A stretch of DNA of 64,000 bases from the NCBI GenBank assembly GCA_001769215.1, contig MEOL01000037.1:124001-188000 (forward strand). Direction: 5' to 3'. The notes under the pieces are model-generated. The model was not told the origin of the DNA and did not search any database. It saw only the letters and a program-made list of their open reading frames with translations. The stretch is from Bacteroidetes bacterium GWF2_41_31 (GTDB taxonomy: Bacteria; Bacteroidota; Bacteroidia; Bacteroidales; F082). Below, piece by piece: positions 25,134-34,109 of the stretch; within the stretch, counting starts at the first letter, position 1, and every line of letters begins with the position of its first letter. The position numbers were made by a program, and so were the translations under genes.

Positions 25134-25880
25134 ATGAAACGTTTAGTGCTGTTACGTCATGGGCAGAGTGCCTGGAATAAAGAAAACCGTTTTACGGGAT
25201 GGACCGATGTACCTTTGTCGGAGCAGGGAATAGAGGAGGCTCGCAAGGCCGGTAAGGTGTTGAAAGAGGCTGGTTTTGATTTTCGGTTAGCTTACACTTC
25301 GTATCTCTCCAGAGCCATCAAAACCTTATGGCTCACCCTCGAAGAGATGGATTTGATGTGGATTGAAGTAAAAAACAGCTGGCGCTTGAACGAAAAGCAT
25401 TATGGAGCGCTGCAAGGATTAAATAAAATAGAAACTGCCAAACAATATGGGCCGGAAATGGTCCAACTTTGGCGCCGCAGCTTCGACACACCTCCCCAGC
25501 CTCTGGCTGCCGATGATGAACGCAATCCACGATTCGAAGCCCGTTATGCAGCGCTTACCCCGGCTGAATTACCCATGACCGAGTCGCTTAAAGAAGTAAT
25601 CGAAAGACTAACCCCCTATTGGGAAATAGAATTGTTTCCGGCATTAAAACAACAAAATGATTTGCTAATAGCTGCTCACGGAAACAGCCTCAGGGCGTTG
25701 GTAATGAAGCTTAAAAACATGAGCCGTGAAGAAATTCTGGAATTCAACATCCCAACAGGAATACCTTATGTATTTGAATTTGATGATGATATGAACCTGG
25801 TAAAAGATTACTTTTTGGGCGATCCGGAAGAAGTTAAAAAACTGATGGAACAAGTGGCCAACCAGGCAACAGGTAAATAA
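25134..25880 (+). CDS. gpmA: 2,3-bisphosphoglycerate-dependent phosphoglycerate mutase
   Basis: This glycolytic enzyme interconverts 3- and 2-phosphoglycerate. The 248-residue sequence has [20 protein letters not shown] with the phosphorylated His9, [23 protein letters not shown], and [11 protein letters not shown] with the second catalytic His; lengths and order fit GpmA. A TAATTTTG box (25094-25101) lies 32 bases before the ATG, but a -33 element at normal spacing is not clear. Confidence 0.95.
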   Translation: MKRLVLLRHGQSAWNKENRFTGWTDVPLSEQGIEEARKAGKVLKEAGFDFRLAYTSYLSRAIKTLWLTLEEMDLMWIEVKNSWRLNEKHYGALQGLNKIETAKQYGPEMVQLWRRSFDTPPQPLAADDERNPRFEARYAALTPAELPMTESLKEVIERLTPYWEIELFPALKQQNDLLIAAHGNSLRALVMKLKNMSREEILEFNIPTGIPYVFEFDDDMNLVKDYFLGDPEEVKKLMEQVANQATGK

Positions 25881-25962
25881 TTTTGATAACTACCGCTTAA
25901 ATCGTAGTGTTAGACGACAAAATATGTTTAGTTTTGTACTAATCTAAATGAAAAATTAACTC

Positions 25963-26697
25963 ATGTCAAAAAAATGGATCATACCCGACATACATGGATG
26001 CCTGCGAACGTTGAAATTCCTGATAGAAAATCAGATTAAACCGGAAATCGGAGATGAATTGTATTTTTTAGGCGATTATATCGACCGTGGCCCTGATAGC
26101 AAAGGAGTTATCGATTATTTGATGAGCATGCAGGCTGCCGGTCATCATATGAGACTGCTTATGGGCAACCACGAGGATTATTGCATCAAGGCATGGGAAG
26201 AGGATAAAAAACACAAGGGTTTTTTGGGTCTTCGTTCTAAAACGAAAATTCAGAAAGAATGGGAAATTTATGGTGGCGAGCAAGCCATGGAAAGTTTTGG
26301 TGTAGAATCACCCCGGGAGATTCCTGAAAAATACATCGACTGGATGCGTAAACTGGAGTATTTTGTGCTGACTGATGATTATGTTATTGTACATGCCGGT
26401 TTAAATTTTAAAGTAGAAGATCCTTTTACTGATACCCGTTCGATGATCTGGATACGCGATTACAGGGTCGACAGCTCAAAAATCCGTAACCGGAGAGTAA
26501 TACATGGCCATGTACCTGTTAATCTGGAATTTATCGACATGTGTATCAATCAGCCCGGGTATAAATTCATCGACCTGGACAACGGGGTGTATTTTAATGA
26601 CAGGACCGGCTATGGAAACCTGGTGGCGCTTGAACTTACCGAAATGCGCTACGTGGTGCAGTCGCTCATGGACGAGGTGAGTTTTAAAGCAGGATAA
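25963..26697 (+). CDS. Metallophosphoesterase, serine/threonine protein phosphatase-like
   Basis: The 244-residue calcineurin-fold enzyme has all PPP-type metal motifs: PDIHGCLRTLK, GDYIDRGPDSKGV, LLMGNHEDY, and VHAGL, with IHGHVPV near residue 190. Bacterial relatives dephosphorylate phosphoproteins or diadenosine polyphosphates in the cytoplasm; the substrate here is unknown. A TAGTTTTG box at 25929-25936 sits 26 bases before the ATG. Confidence 0.92.
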   Translation: MSKKWIIPDIHGCLRTLKFLIENQIKPEIGDELYFLGDYIDRGPDSKGVIDYLMSMQAAGHHMRLLMGNHEDYCIKAWEEDKKHKGFLGLRSKTKIQKEWEIYGGEQAMESFGVESPREIPEKYIDWMRKLEYFVLTDDYVIVHAGLNFKVEDPFTDTRSMIWIRDYRVDSSKIRNRRVIHGHVPVNLEFIDMCINQPGYKFIDLDNGVYFNDRTGYGNLVALELTEMRYVVQSLMDEVSFKAG

Positions 26698-26821
26698 GCA
26701 AATGATTGAAGATGATTAACTTTTTATATTTTATTCCTGAAAAACCCTTAATCACTTGAGGATTATATTTCCAAACTCACCTTCAAACTCAATCTTCTCC
26801 GATTCCGACTTCATTATTAAT

Positions 26822-26829
26822 TACTTTTG
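26822..26829 (+). promoter_or_regulatory. -7 box of the ClC gene; decides the start
   Basis: TACTTTTG matches the Bacteroidota -7 consensus, though no clear -33 element is visible. It overlaps the TTG at 26827 that opens the frame, so translation should start at the ATG at 26854 instead. Confidence 0.5.
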
Positions 26830-26853
26830 CGGCTGTTTTTCTTATTATTGATT

Positions 26854-28626
26854 ATGTTCACGGATCTACGCGCCAGTCTCATTGCAAAGTTGCTCTCCAA
26901 TTCCCGGCAACAACGCCAGCTGGTACTTGTTTTAAGTCTGATCATCGGTATCGTGAGCGGTTTGGCAGCCGTCGTGTTAAAAAACACGGTTTTTAATACC
27001 CACCTTTTGATTACCCATGGTTTTAATTTTACCGATTCCAACTATCTTTACCTTGCCTTTCCTTTTATCGGTATATTCCTGACAGTTATCTTCGCCACAT
27101 ATATGATACGCGATAACATCGGGCATGGTGTAAGCCGTATCTTGCATGCCATTTCCAGGAACAATGGAAAATTGAAAAAACACAACATGTATTCATCCAT
27201 GGTGGCCAGTACATTAACCGTTGCTTTTGGGGGCTCTGTAGGGCTTGAAGCACCCATCGTGCTCACGGGCAGCTCGGTAGGATCTTACTTTGGCCAGCTA
27301 TTTCACCTCAATCGTAAAACCATGATGGTTTTGGTGGGTGCAGGCGCTTCAGGTGCCATCGCCGCCATTTTTAAAGCTCCTATTGCCGCCGTTATTTTTT
27401 CACTGGAAGTGTTGATGATCGACCTCACCATGAGTGCGTTGATACCTCTGTTGATTTCTTCGGCTACGGGAGCCATGGTCGCTTATTTCCTTATGGGAAG
27501 TGGGGTGCTGTTTTCTTTCGATTTGTCCGAAGGGTTTTATCTTCGCCATTTGCCTTATTATGTTGGACTTGGCCTGTTGGCCGGAATGGTTAGCCTGTAC
27601 TTTTCACGTTTCTCCATGTACATTGAGGCACAAATGAAAAAAATTAACAACTGGTTTGTAAAAGTACTCATTGGTGGTGTGGCACTTGGGGCAATGATCT
27701 TTATGCTGCCTTCCCTTTATGGTGAAGGATATGAGTTTTTGCACCAGCTAATCAACCATAAAGTGGATGCCCTGGTAAACGAAAACCTGTTGGGGCATAC
27801 CACCAATGCATCTCTCCTGCTGTTATTCCTGGTTCTCATCCTTATTTTTAAAGTGGTGGCCATGGCTATAACCAATGGCAGTGGCGGAGTGGGTGGTGTT
27901 TTTGCTCCTTCTTTGTTTATGGGTGGTGTTTTGGGAATTTTTTATGCCAAATTTATCAACCTTTATACCATGATCTCCGTTCCTGAAAAAAACATGGCCC
28001 TGGTGGGCATGGCAGGGGTCATGGCAGGGGTGATGCATGCCCCTTTAACAGGTATCTTTTTAATTGCTGAATTTACAGGTGGTTACGAATTATTAACTCC
28101 ATTAATCATTACAGCCACCATCTCGTACATCACCATCACCTATTTTGAGCCTCACAGCATCTATACAAAACGTTTGGCAGAACGCGGAGAGTTGTTTACC
28201 CACCACAAAGATAAATCGGTGTTACAAATGATGCACATCAAGAACCATTTGGAAACAAATTTTAAAACCATTGGTCTTGAGGCTACTTTGGGCGATTTGG
28301 TCAAGGTTATTGCACAATCGGAGCGAAATGTGATACCTGTGGTTGATGAAGAAAATGTGTTTTACGGAGTAGTTTTTATCAATGATATCCGCACCATTAT
28401 GTTCCAACCTGAATTGTATGATACCATCCTGGTGTCGGAAATTATGTACATGCCCGATACCCTTGTCGATCCTTCCGAAAGCATGGAAGAAGTTGCCAGG
28501 AAATTTCAGGAAACAATCCATTACAATTTGCCTGTAATAAAAGATGGGAAATACATGGGATTTGTTTCGCGTGCACGTATCTTCTCTTCTTATCGCAAGC
28601 TGCTAAAGGAGTTCTCGGAAGAATAA
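26854..28626 (+). CDS. ClC-type chloride channel/transporter with CBS domains
   Basis: The 590-residue inner-membrane protein moves chloride or exchanges it for protons. GGSVGLEAP near residues 127-135 is the anion-binding loop with the gating glutamate retained, and GGVFAPSLFMGG near 347 is the second selectivity loop. About 11-12 helices span residues 25-440. The soluble C-terminus (about 450-590) holds a CBS pair; NVIPVVDEENVFYGVV and NLPVIKDGKYMGFVSRA are its typical strands. CBS domains suggest adenine-nucleotide gating. The gene converges with the OstA-like gene, leaving a 13-base gap. Confidence 0.92.
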   Translation: MFTDLRASLIAKLLSNSRQQRQLVLVLSLIIGIVSGLAAVVLKNTVFNTHLLITHGFNFTDSNYLYLAFPFIGIFLTVIFATYMIRDNIGHGVSRILHAISRNNGKLKKHNMYSSMVASTLTVAFGGSVGLEAPIVLTGSSVGSYFGQLFHLNRKTMMVLVGAGASGAIAAIFKAPIAAVIFSLEVLMIDLTMSALIPLLISSATGAMVAYFLMGSGVLFSFDLSEGFYLRHLPYYVGLGLLAGMVSLYFSRFSMYIEAQMKKINNWFVKVLIGGVALGAMIFMLPSLYGEGYEFLHQLINHKVDALVNENLLGHTTNASLLLLFLVLILIFKVVAMAITNGSGGVGGVFAPSLFMGGVLGIFYAKFINLYTMISVPEKNMALVGMAGVMAGVMHAPLTGIFLIAEFTGGYELLTPLIITATISYITITYFEPHSIYTKRLAERGELFTHHKDKSVLQMMHIKNHLETNFKTIGLEATLGDLVKVIAQSERNVIPVVDEENVFYGVVFINDIRTIMFQPELYDTILVSEIMYMPDTLVDPSESMEEVARKFQETIHYNLPVIKDGKYMGFVSRARIFSSYRKLLKEFSEE

Positions 28627-28639
28627 TACTGAAATCATC

Positions 28640-30193
28640 CTATTTGAGTACTTTAGGTGTGAGGAAGATATCCTGCTTCTTCCTGGGTCTGAGGTATTCC
28701 TGCCAGATGAAACCTTTTAAAATGGTTTGTTTATTGGAGACTTTATCCTGCGGGTACATGGTTTCGGTGGGTGAGCTATGGTAAACGATGTTTTGAACCT
28801 CATTGTTACTTACCCTGATTTGCATGGTGCTGGCTTCCGCCAGATTAATTCCTATCAAAAAACCATCGTCTTCACGGACAAAGTACACGGTTTGCGCGTT
28901 TCCATCTACATCAATGGAGGTAAGCTCGTTGCGTTTGAAGTAAGCGACCATGTTCTTTCCTTTTATTTGATTAAAAGTGTCGGTGCTGTCCTTTGATATG
29001 ATGAAGGCGGTGTTGTACATCACCAGCGAATCGACCTGGTTGCTAACGATGGCGATGCTGATAGAATCGGCGGTGAGTTGGTTTTTGCCTGACCACAGTA
29101 CCGGAGCTTCATAAAGTCGTATCGTTGAATCGCTCATACGGTACACCAGCGAATCGCATTTTCCCTGCAAATTGGTGCGGAAAAAGCGAACACCATAATA
29201 AGCGCTCATCATTTTTGCCTGGCGTTCCTTGTCGAAATGCACCCAAAAAGTATCTGCATGAATGAACAGTGAATCCTTTTCATCAAAGGTGATGGCCACT
29301 ACGCTGTCCGTAACAAAAGCCTTTCCCCTTTTATCCCAGAATTCGCCATAATTGCCCTGAATGATCAGGTTGTGAACGGTATCGGTTATTTCAACCCGAC
29401 CATAGGCTTTTCCTGAAGAAAGTGCATTGTCGTAATCCAGGCTGTCGGCCACAATGATTTGTTCCGTGTTGCTGATCCGGGGTCGCCGGTTTAGTTTCGA
29501 TAAATCGTTCTTGGTGTCGTACCATCCGTTTTCGCAATAAATCGTGTTTTCTTCGCTGCGGATAACTGTTGGGCCAACGAAGTATGCGATTTCGGTGTTG
29601 GTATTGTAAATCAGGGTGTCGGAATACGTTTCCTGATCAGGGTTTATTAAAACCACATCTTTCCTGAAATGAAACGTTCGTATGGGCGTAAAATACAAAC
29701 CGATGACGCTGGTGAGGGTGTTTTCCTTGTTGACGATTTTTCCACCGGTATCGTACAGAGCCGTTTTTGTAATCCGGTTATAAATCAGGTGTTCGGTGGT
29801 TAAAATGGTGTTCCTGTCCAACAGTTTCACATGATCGAAAAGTTCGGCTATTTTGGTGTCACCATTGTATATTAACCGGTCGCTGTACACGCTAACCGTA
29901 TCGTTTACCCTGATGTGCACATTGTTAAAGGCCTCAAAGCTATTGGTTTTACTATTTAACCAGGCACTATCACAATAAAACAAGGTAGAATCCTGACGGA
30001 TGATCACATGCCCTATCAGCCGCTGCATATCTTTGCCGATTTTTTCATTGAATTTGAAAGCGTCAGCCTGTTCAATAAAAACCTTCGATTTTGTTTGTGC
30101 CGTTATATGGGTGATGCTTAACATAACAACCAGAAATAGGAGGAAACGGCCCGGATGGTTCTTCAATTGTTTTGTTATTATGTCTTTTTTCAT
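28640..30193 (-). CDS. OstA-like (LptA-related) envelope protein
   Basis: The 517-residue product has a signal peptide ending near residue 33 (ITAQ) followed by repeated beta-jellyroll strands of the OstA/LptA type: QRLIGHVIIRQDSTLFYCDS, FEAFNNVHIRVNDTVSVYSD and similar units about every 20-25 residues. LptA-type proteins form the periplasmic bridge carrying lipopolysaccharide from the inner membrane to LptD. The long form with many repeats is the Bacteroidota version, so this is a likely partner of the LptD-like protein at 214-2907. A minus-strand TACTTTTG box (30224-30231) precedes the start by 30 bases, so it can be transcribed separately from xdhC. Confidence 0.85.
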   Translation of the reverse strand: MKKDIITKQLKNHPGRFLLFLVVMLSITHITAQTKSKVFIEQADAFKFNEKIGKDMQRLIGHVIIRQDSTLFYCDSAWLNSKTNSFEAFNNVHIRVNDTVSVYSDRLIYNGDTKIAELFDHVKLLDRNTILTTEHLIYNRITKTALYDTGGKIVNKENTLTSVIGLYFTPIRTFHFRKDVVLINPDQETYSDTLIYNTNTEIAYFVGPTVIRSEENTIYCENGWYDTKNDLSKLNRRPRISNTEQIIVADSLDYDNALSSGKAYGRVEITDTVHNLIIQGNYGEFWDKRGKAFVTDSVVAITFDEKDSLFIHADTFWVHFDKERQAKMMSAYYGVRFFRTNLQGKCDSLVYRMSDSTIRLYEAPVLWSGKNQLTADSISIAIVSNQVDSLVMYNTAFIISKDSTDTFNQIKGKNMVAYFKRNELTSIDVDGNAQTVYFVREDDGFLIGINLAEASTMQIRVSNNEVQNIVYHSSPTETMYPQDKVSNKQTILKGFIWQEYLRPRKKQDIFLTPKVLK

Positions 30194-30373
30194 CTTTTAC
30201 CAATTACAGTCCACATTGTTCGGCAAAAGTAATAAAAGCCCTGATGGTAAGAACCATTTTCCTGATCGCTTCACGACATCAGCGGACAAATGTAATGAAC
30301 CCGTGATTACTTTACATGATCATAAAAAGCATCTGTTTTCAATGGATTATGCCAATTCGCTGTTTCAATCGTG

Positions 30374-31336
30374 TTAACTATTTTTTACAGCAATCAACTC
30401 TGCCGCGATGCTGATGGCAATTTCTTCCGGCGTTTGGCTCAGGATTTCTATGCCGATGGGTGAATGTACCCTTTGCAACAATTCGCGACTAATTCCTTCA
30501 TTCTCAAGCTGCCGAAAAATCGTTTTTACTTTGGCCTTGCTGCCCATCATGCCTAAATAACCCAGTCTTTTCCCAATCAATTGTTTAAGTACAATTGAAT
30601 CACTGGTGTGGAATTGAGTCATAATCACCACCATATTATTTGAACCTTCCGGGATGTGCTGCCCTGCCTCGCTATAATTGATGCGCTTTTTTTCGTGGGC
30701 AAACACGTTATCTTCAAAAGTGTTCACATGTTCCCGTTCATCAAAAATGGTGATTTGAAAATCGAGGATCAATAAAATTCGCGAAAGCGCCAGGCCCACA
30801 TGCCCTCCCCCCACGATAAAAACATGGTGCCGATACCCGGGCATCTCCGTAAATACCCATTTTTCATCGGTCGATGACATGGGTCGCTTGTGCAGGTAAT
30901 CAGTCGGTTGGTTTTGAAGTGAAATTCCTTCCTGATGGTAAATGAGGCTACACTGTTCTTTGTTTTTGATGGCCGACAGGATGTTTTGGACCAACTCCAG
31001 ATGTTGCACCATCAATGGAAAAAACGCGATGGTTTGATTGCCTGAACAGATCATGCCCGAAGGACTGGAGCTGTTGTCGTGGTGAATTTCTTTTTTTAGG
31101 AAAATGTGGTTTCCCGGTTGTTGAAGCAGCATTTTACACTCTTCAACCAACCTGTGCTCCATCGATCCGCCCCCAACGGAACCCACCAACTCCTGGTCCT
31201 GACTAACTGCCATTTTAAACCCTTTTCTACCGGGGCTGCTTCCATTACTTTCAACAATTACCATCAAATAGCAGTGGAGGCCACGGCTCAATTTTTCGGC
31301 TATAAATTTCCAGGTATTGAAATCTTTGTTTGACAT
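30374..31336 (-). CDS. XdhC/CoxI family molybdoenzyme maturation protein
   Basis: The 320-residue product has an N-terminal XdhC/CoxI domain (ESNGSSPGRKGFKMAV, GSVGGGSMEHRLVEEC) and a C-terminal Rossmann-like domain from about 165 (HHVFIVGGGHVGLALSRILL). XdhC binds molybdenum cofactor, helps sulfurate it and inserts it into xanthine dehydrogenase or related hydroxylases. No such hydroxylase lies in the window; its neighbours are dnaG and an OstA-like gene. Six bases separate it from dnaG, so they form one transcription unit. The partner molybdoenzyme must be sought elsewhere. Confidence 0.9.
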   Translation of the reverse strand: MSNKDFNTWKFIAEKLSRGLHCYLMVIVESNGSSPGRKGFKMAVSQDQELVGSVGGGSMEHRLVEECKMLLQQPGNHIFLKKEIHHDNSSSPSGMICSGNQTIAFFPLMVQHLELVQNILSAIKNKEQCSLIYHQEGISLQNQPTDYLHKRPMSSTDEKWVFTEMPGYRHHVFIVGGGHVGLALSRILLILDFQITIFDEREHVNTFEDNVFAHEKKRINYSEAGQHIPEGSNNMVVIMTQFHTSDSIVLKQLIGKRLGYLGMMGSKAKVKTIFRQLENEGISRELLQRVHSPIGIEILSQTPEEIAISIAAELIAVKNS

Positions 31337-31341
31337 ATCAA

Positions 31342-33279
31342 CTAGTAATTCAGGGGTCTGTTAAGTTCTTTGGCAATGAGGATTTCCAGCTTTTTTAGTT
31401 CAAAATGTTGCTGTTGAAGCACGAAAATTTCGGCCTCATCGGTAACATGCTGCATCTTTTTGGCTATTTCCTTGAGCTGTTTACCTATTAGACGGAGTTT
31501 AAAGGCCATTAAAATTTCGATGGCATTTTGCTTCAACTCGTCCGATTCCAGTTTCACGAAGATCTGGTTCTTCTCCCAGTTTTCACTTAGGTGATAGGGA
31601 GAAGTAATCAACAGAATCGTTGTTTGTGCTATTTCTTTGTCAGGATGATTTGCAAAAAAAGATTCACTTACGGTTTGGCCGTTCAGGGTTGCTTTTTTGT
31701 ACTCGTCAAAAATCTTGTTGTATATCGGGTTTTCAAATTTGAGCTGATCTTCCTCTAAGTCACTCACAAAATACGCGGCCACGCTAATGGTTTCCTCGTT
31801 GCCATTCTCTTCATCTTTAAAAGTAATCAAGTGGTTTCCATAGGTCAGCACCCAACGCATGATTTCGTTTTCCTGAAACCTGATACTCAACGGGTCGGCT
31901 TCAAGTTGGCTCTCAAGCAGTTGTTTAGGCTCTTCATGAATGAGGTTTTCAGGCTCGATGTCATTTTTTTTACCAAACCGATTGCGCACGAGTTTGTTGA
32001 GCTCGTTCATCAGGGTTTGTTCCGGCATGCCCATCACAACACTGCATTCCTGAATGTACACGGTGCGGTTGATGGGATCGGGGATCAACGAAATCGACTG
32101 CACAATTTCCTTGATTAAGGTTGCACGCCCTGACGGATCACCAGATGTTTCGTTGAGTAGCAGGTTGGTTTTAAATGTAAGAAAGTCAACGGCGGTTTTG
32201 GTGATGAATTCCTCTGTTTCACTGGTCCTGTGCGACTTGGCATACGAGTCAGGATCCTCCCCTTCCGGGAAAAGGACTACTTTTACATTCAGGCCTTGCT
32301 CCAAAATCAAATCGATACCACGAAAGGAAGCTTTGATACCTGCCGGGTCGCCATCATACAAGATGGTGATGTTGGGAGTGTACCGTTTGATTAGCTTGAT
32401 TTGATCGATGGTGAGCGAGGTTCCCGAAGACGAGACCACGTTTTGAATGCCGGCCTGGTGCAGGGAAATCACATCGGTATAACCTTCTACCAAATAACAG
32501 TTGTTTTGCTTTACAATAGCTGTCCGGGCAAAGTAGATACCATACAGCACCTTGCTTTTGAAATAGATTTCCGATTCGGGGGAATTGAGGTATTTTGCTT
32601 TCGATTTGTCGGAAGATAAAATTCTGGCGCCAAATCCAATAACTGTCCCCGTTAGGTTATGTATGGGGAACATGACCCGTCCCCGAAAACGGTCGAATAA
32701 CTTTCCGTCCTTTTCAATGGTCAACCCTGTCTTAATCAGCACTTCTTTCTTGAAACCGTTTTTCAGTGCTTCTTTGGTATAGTCGTCCCAACTTTCGTGC
32801 GCATACCCGAGTCCAAATTCACGTATGGTGGATTCCCTGAAATCGCGTTGTTTAAAATAGCTCAGCCCGATGGCTTTTCCTTCTTCACTCTCGAACAGGT
32901 TCCTGATAAAATATTGATTTACAAATGTATTGGCGGCAAACAAGCTCTCCCTTTCATCGAGTTCCTGCTGCTTTTCGGGCGTCATTTCCTCTTCTTCAAT
33001 ATCGATACTATAGCGTTTGGCCAGGTATTTCAGTGCTTCAGGATAACTGTAATGCTCGTGTTCCATCACGAAGTTGACCACGTTTCCGGCTTTCCCGCAA
33101 CCAAAACATTTATAAATCCCTCTGGTGGGCGACACGCTGAATGAAGGTGTTTTTTCGTTGTGGAACGGGCACAATCCCAGATAATTGGCGCCTCTTTTCT
33201 TGAGTGAAACAAAATCGCCGATTACTTCTTCAACGTGAGCAGTTTCGAGAATACTTTGTATGGTGGTCTGGTCGATCAA
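31342..33279 (-). CDS. dnaG: DNA primase DnaG
   Basis: DnaG makes the RNA primers of replication. The 645-residue protein opens with a CHC2-type zinc domain (YLGLCPFHNEKTPSFSVSP, then YKCFGCGKAGN), continues with the catalytic core and a TOPRIM domain (YLVEGYTDVISLHQAG near residue 260, ILYDGDPAGIKA near 310 with the metal aspartates), and ends with a helicase-interaction domain. Length and order are normal. It lies 61 bases downstream of the MBL hydrolase and six upstream of xdhC on the same strand. Confidence 0.96.
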   Translation of the reverse strand: MIDQTTIQSILETAHVEEVIGDFVSLKKRGANYLGLCPFHNEKTPSFSVSPTRGIYKCFGCGKAGNVVNFVMEHEHYSYPEALKYLAKRYSIDIEEEEMTPEKQQELDERESLFAANTFVNQYFIRNLFESEEGKAIGLSYFKQRDFRESTIREFGLGYAHESWDDYTKEALKNGFKKEVLIKTGLTIEKDGKLFDRFRGRVMFPIHNLTGTVIGFGARILSSDKSKAKYLNSPESEIYFKSKVLYGIYFARTAIVKQNNCYLVEGYTDVISLHQAGIQNVVSSSGTSLTIDQIKLIKRYTPNITILYDGDPAGIKASFRGIDLILEQGLNVKVVLFPEGEDPDSYAKSHRTSETEEFITKTAVDFLTFKTNLLLNETSGDPSGRATLIKEIVQSISLIPDPINRTVYIQECSVVMGMPEQTLMNELNKLVRNRFGKKNDIEPENLIHEEPKQLLESQLEADPLSIRFQENEIMRWVLTYGNHLITFKDEENGNEETISVAAYFVSDLEEDQLKFENPIYNKIFDEYKKATLNGQTVSESFFANHPDKEIAQTTILLITSPYHLSENWEKNQIFVKLESDELKQNAIEILMAFKLRLIGKQLKEIAKKMQHVTDEAEIFVLQQQHFELKKLEILIAKELNRPLNY

Positions 33280-33340
33280 ATGGATATTAAAAAATTACAT
33301 TAACTAATTGAATTCCTGACTGCGCATCTCTTTCGTAAAA

Positions 33341-34000
33341 CTAATAAAGCTCATCGTGTCCGATGGCCACAAATGGGTTGTCTGATTTTTCAGCACCAAT
33401 GGTAGTGTGCCGGCCATGTCCGGGATACACCAACGTGCTATCGGGCAAGGTAAAAAGTTTTTTCCAAATACTCTCCTGAAGCAGATCGTAATCGCCCGTA
33501 GCCAGATCGGTGCGGCCAATGCTTTGATAAAACAAAACATCCCCTGAAATAACAAAATTGGATTCCGGCACATAAAAACAAACACTTCCTGCCGCATGAC
33601 CAGGAGTGTAAAGTACTTGCAAAACGGTTTCCCCAAAAGCAATTTGCCCGCCTTCGGAAAGAAAATGTTTAATGGGGGTCACCTGTTTCAGGTTGATGCC
33701 AAAAATCGTGGCATGGGTCATGGCTTCACGCAAAAAAACTTCTGACTCAACATGGGCATGCAAGGGCAAATGGTAGGTTTTTTGTACGTAATCGTTTCCC
33801 GCGATGTGGTCGATATGGGTATGGGTGTTGAGCAGCAATACCGGTTTAAGACCTTGTGCTTTAATGTACGATGAGAATTCTTCCTCCTCCGACGGGTCAT
33901 TCATTCCCGGGTCAATGATGGCACATTCGCCCGTGCTGTCGCTTAATATATAGGTGTTTACCTGAAAAGGATTAAAAGCAAACTGCTTTACAGTAGTCAT
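33341..34000 (-). CDS. MBL-fold metallo-hydrolase (glyoxalase II-like)
   Basis: The 219-residue protein has the metallo-beta-lactamase HxHxDH signature in LNTHTHIDHIAGN (residues about 60), GHAAGSVCFYVPE with a metal His near 133, SGDVLFYQSIGRTDL with the bridging Asp, and VYPGHGRHTTIG with the last His. This set is that of short hydroxyacylglutathione-hydrolase-like enzymes, which in bacteria lacking glutathione act on other thioesters. The true substrate is unknown. A minus-strand TATTTTTG box (34023-34030) lies 22 bases before the ATG. Confidence 0.9.
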   Translation of the reverse strand: MTTVKQFAFNPFQVNTYILSDSTGECAIIDPGMNDPSEEEEFSSYIKAQGLKPVLLLNTHTHIDHIAGNDYVQKTYHLPLHAHVESEVFLREAMTHATIFGINLKQVTPIKHFLSEGGQIAFGETVLQVLYTPGHAAGSVCFYVPESNFVISGDVLFYQSIGRTDLATGDYDLLQESIWKKLFTLPDSTLVYPGHGRHTTIGAEKSDNPFVAIGHDELY

Positions 34001-34109
34001 AAACTCAAATAATTGGTTGGGTCAAAAATAGTGTAAACAGACAAGATGGTAGCCGGCTGAAATAATATTTTGGTTTAATATTTGTTATACTTTAGCGATT
34101 CCATTTGAA

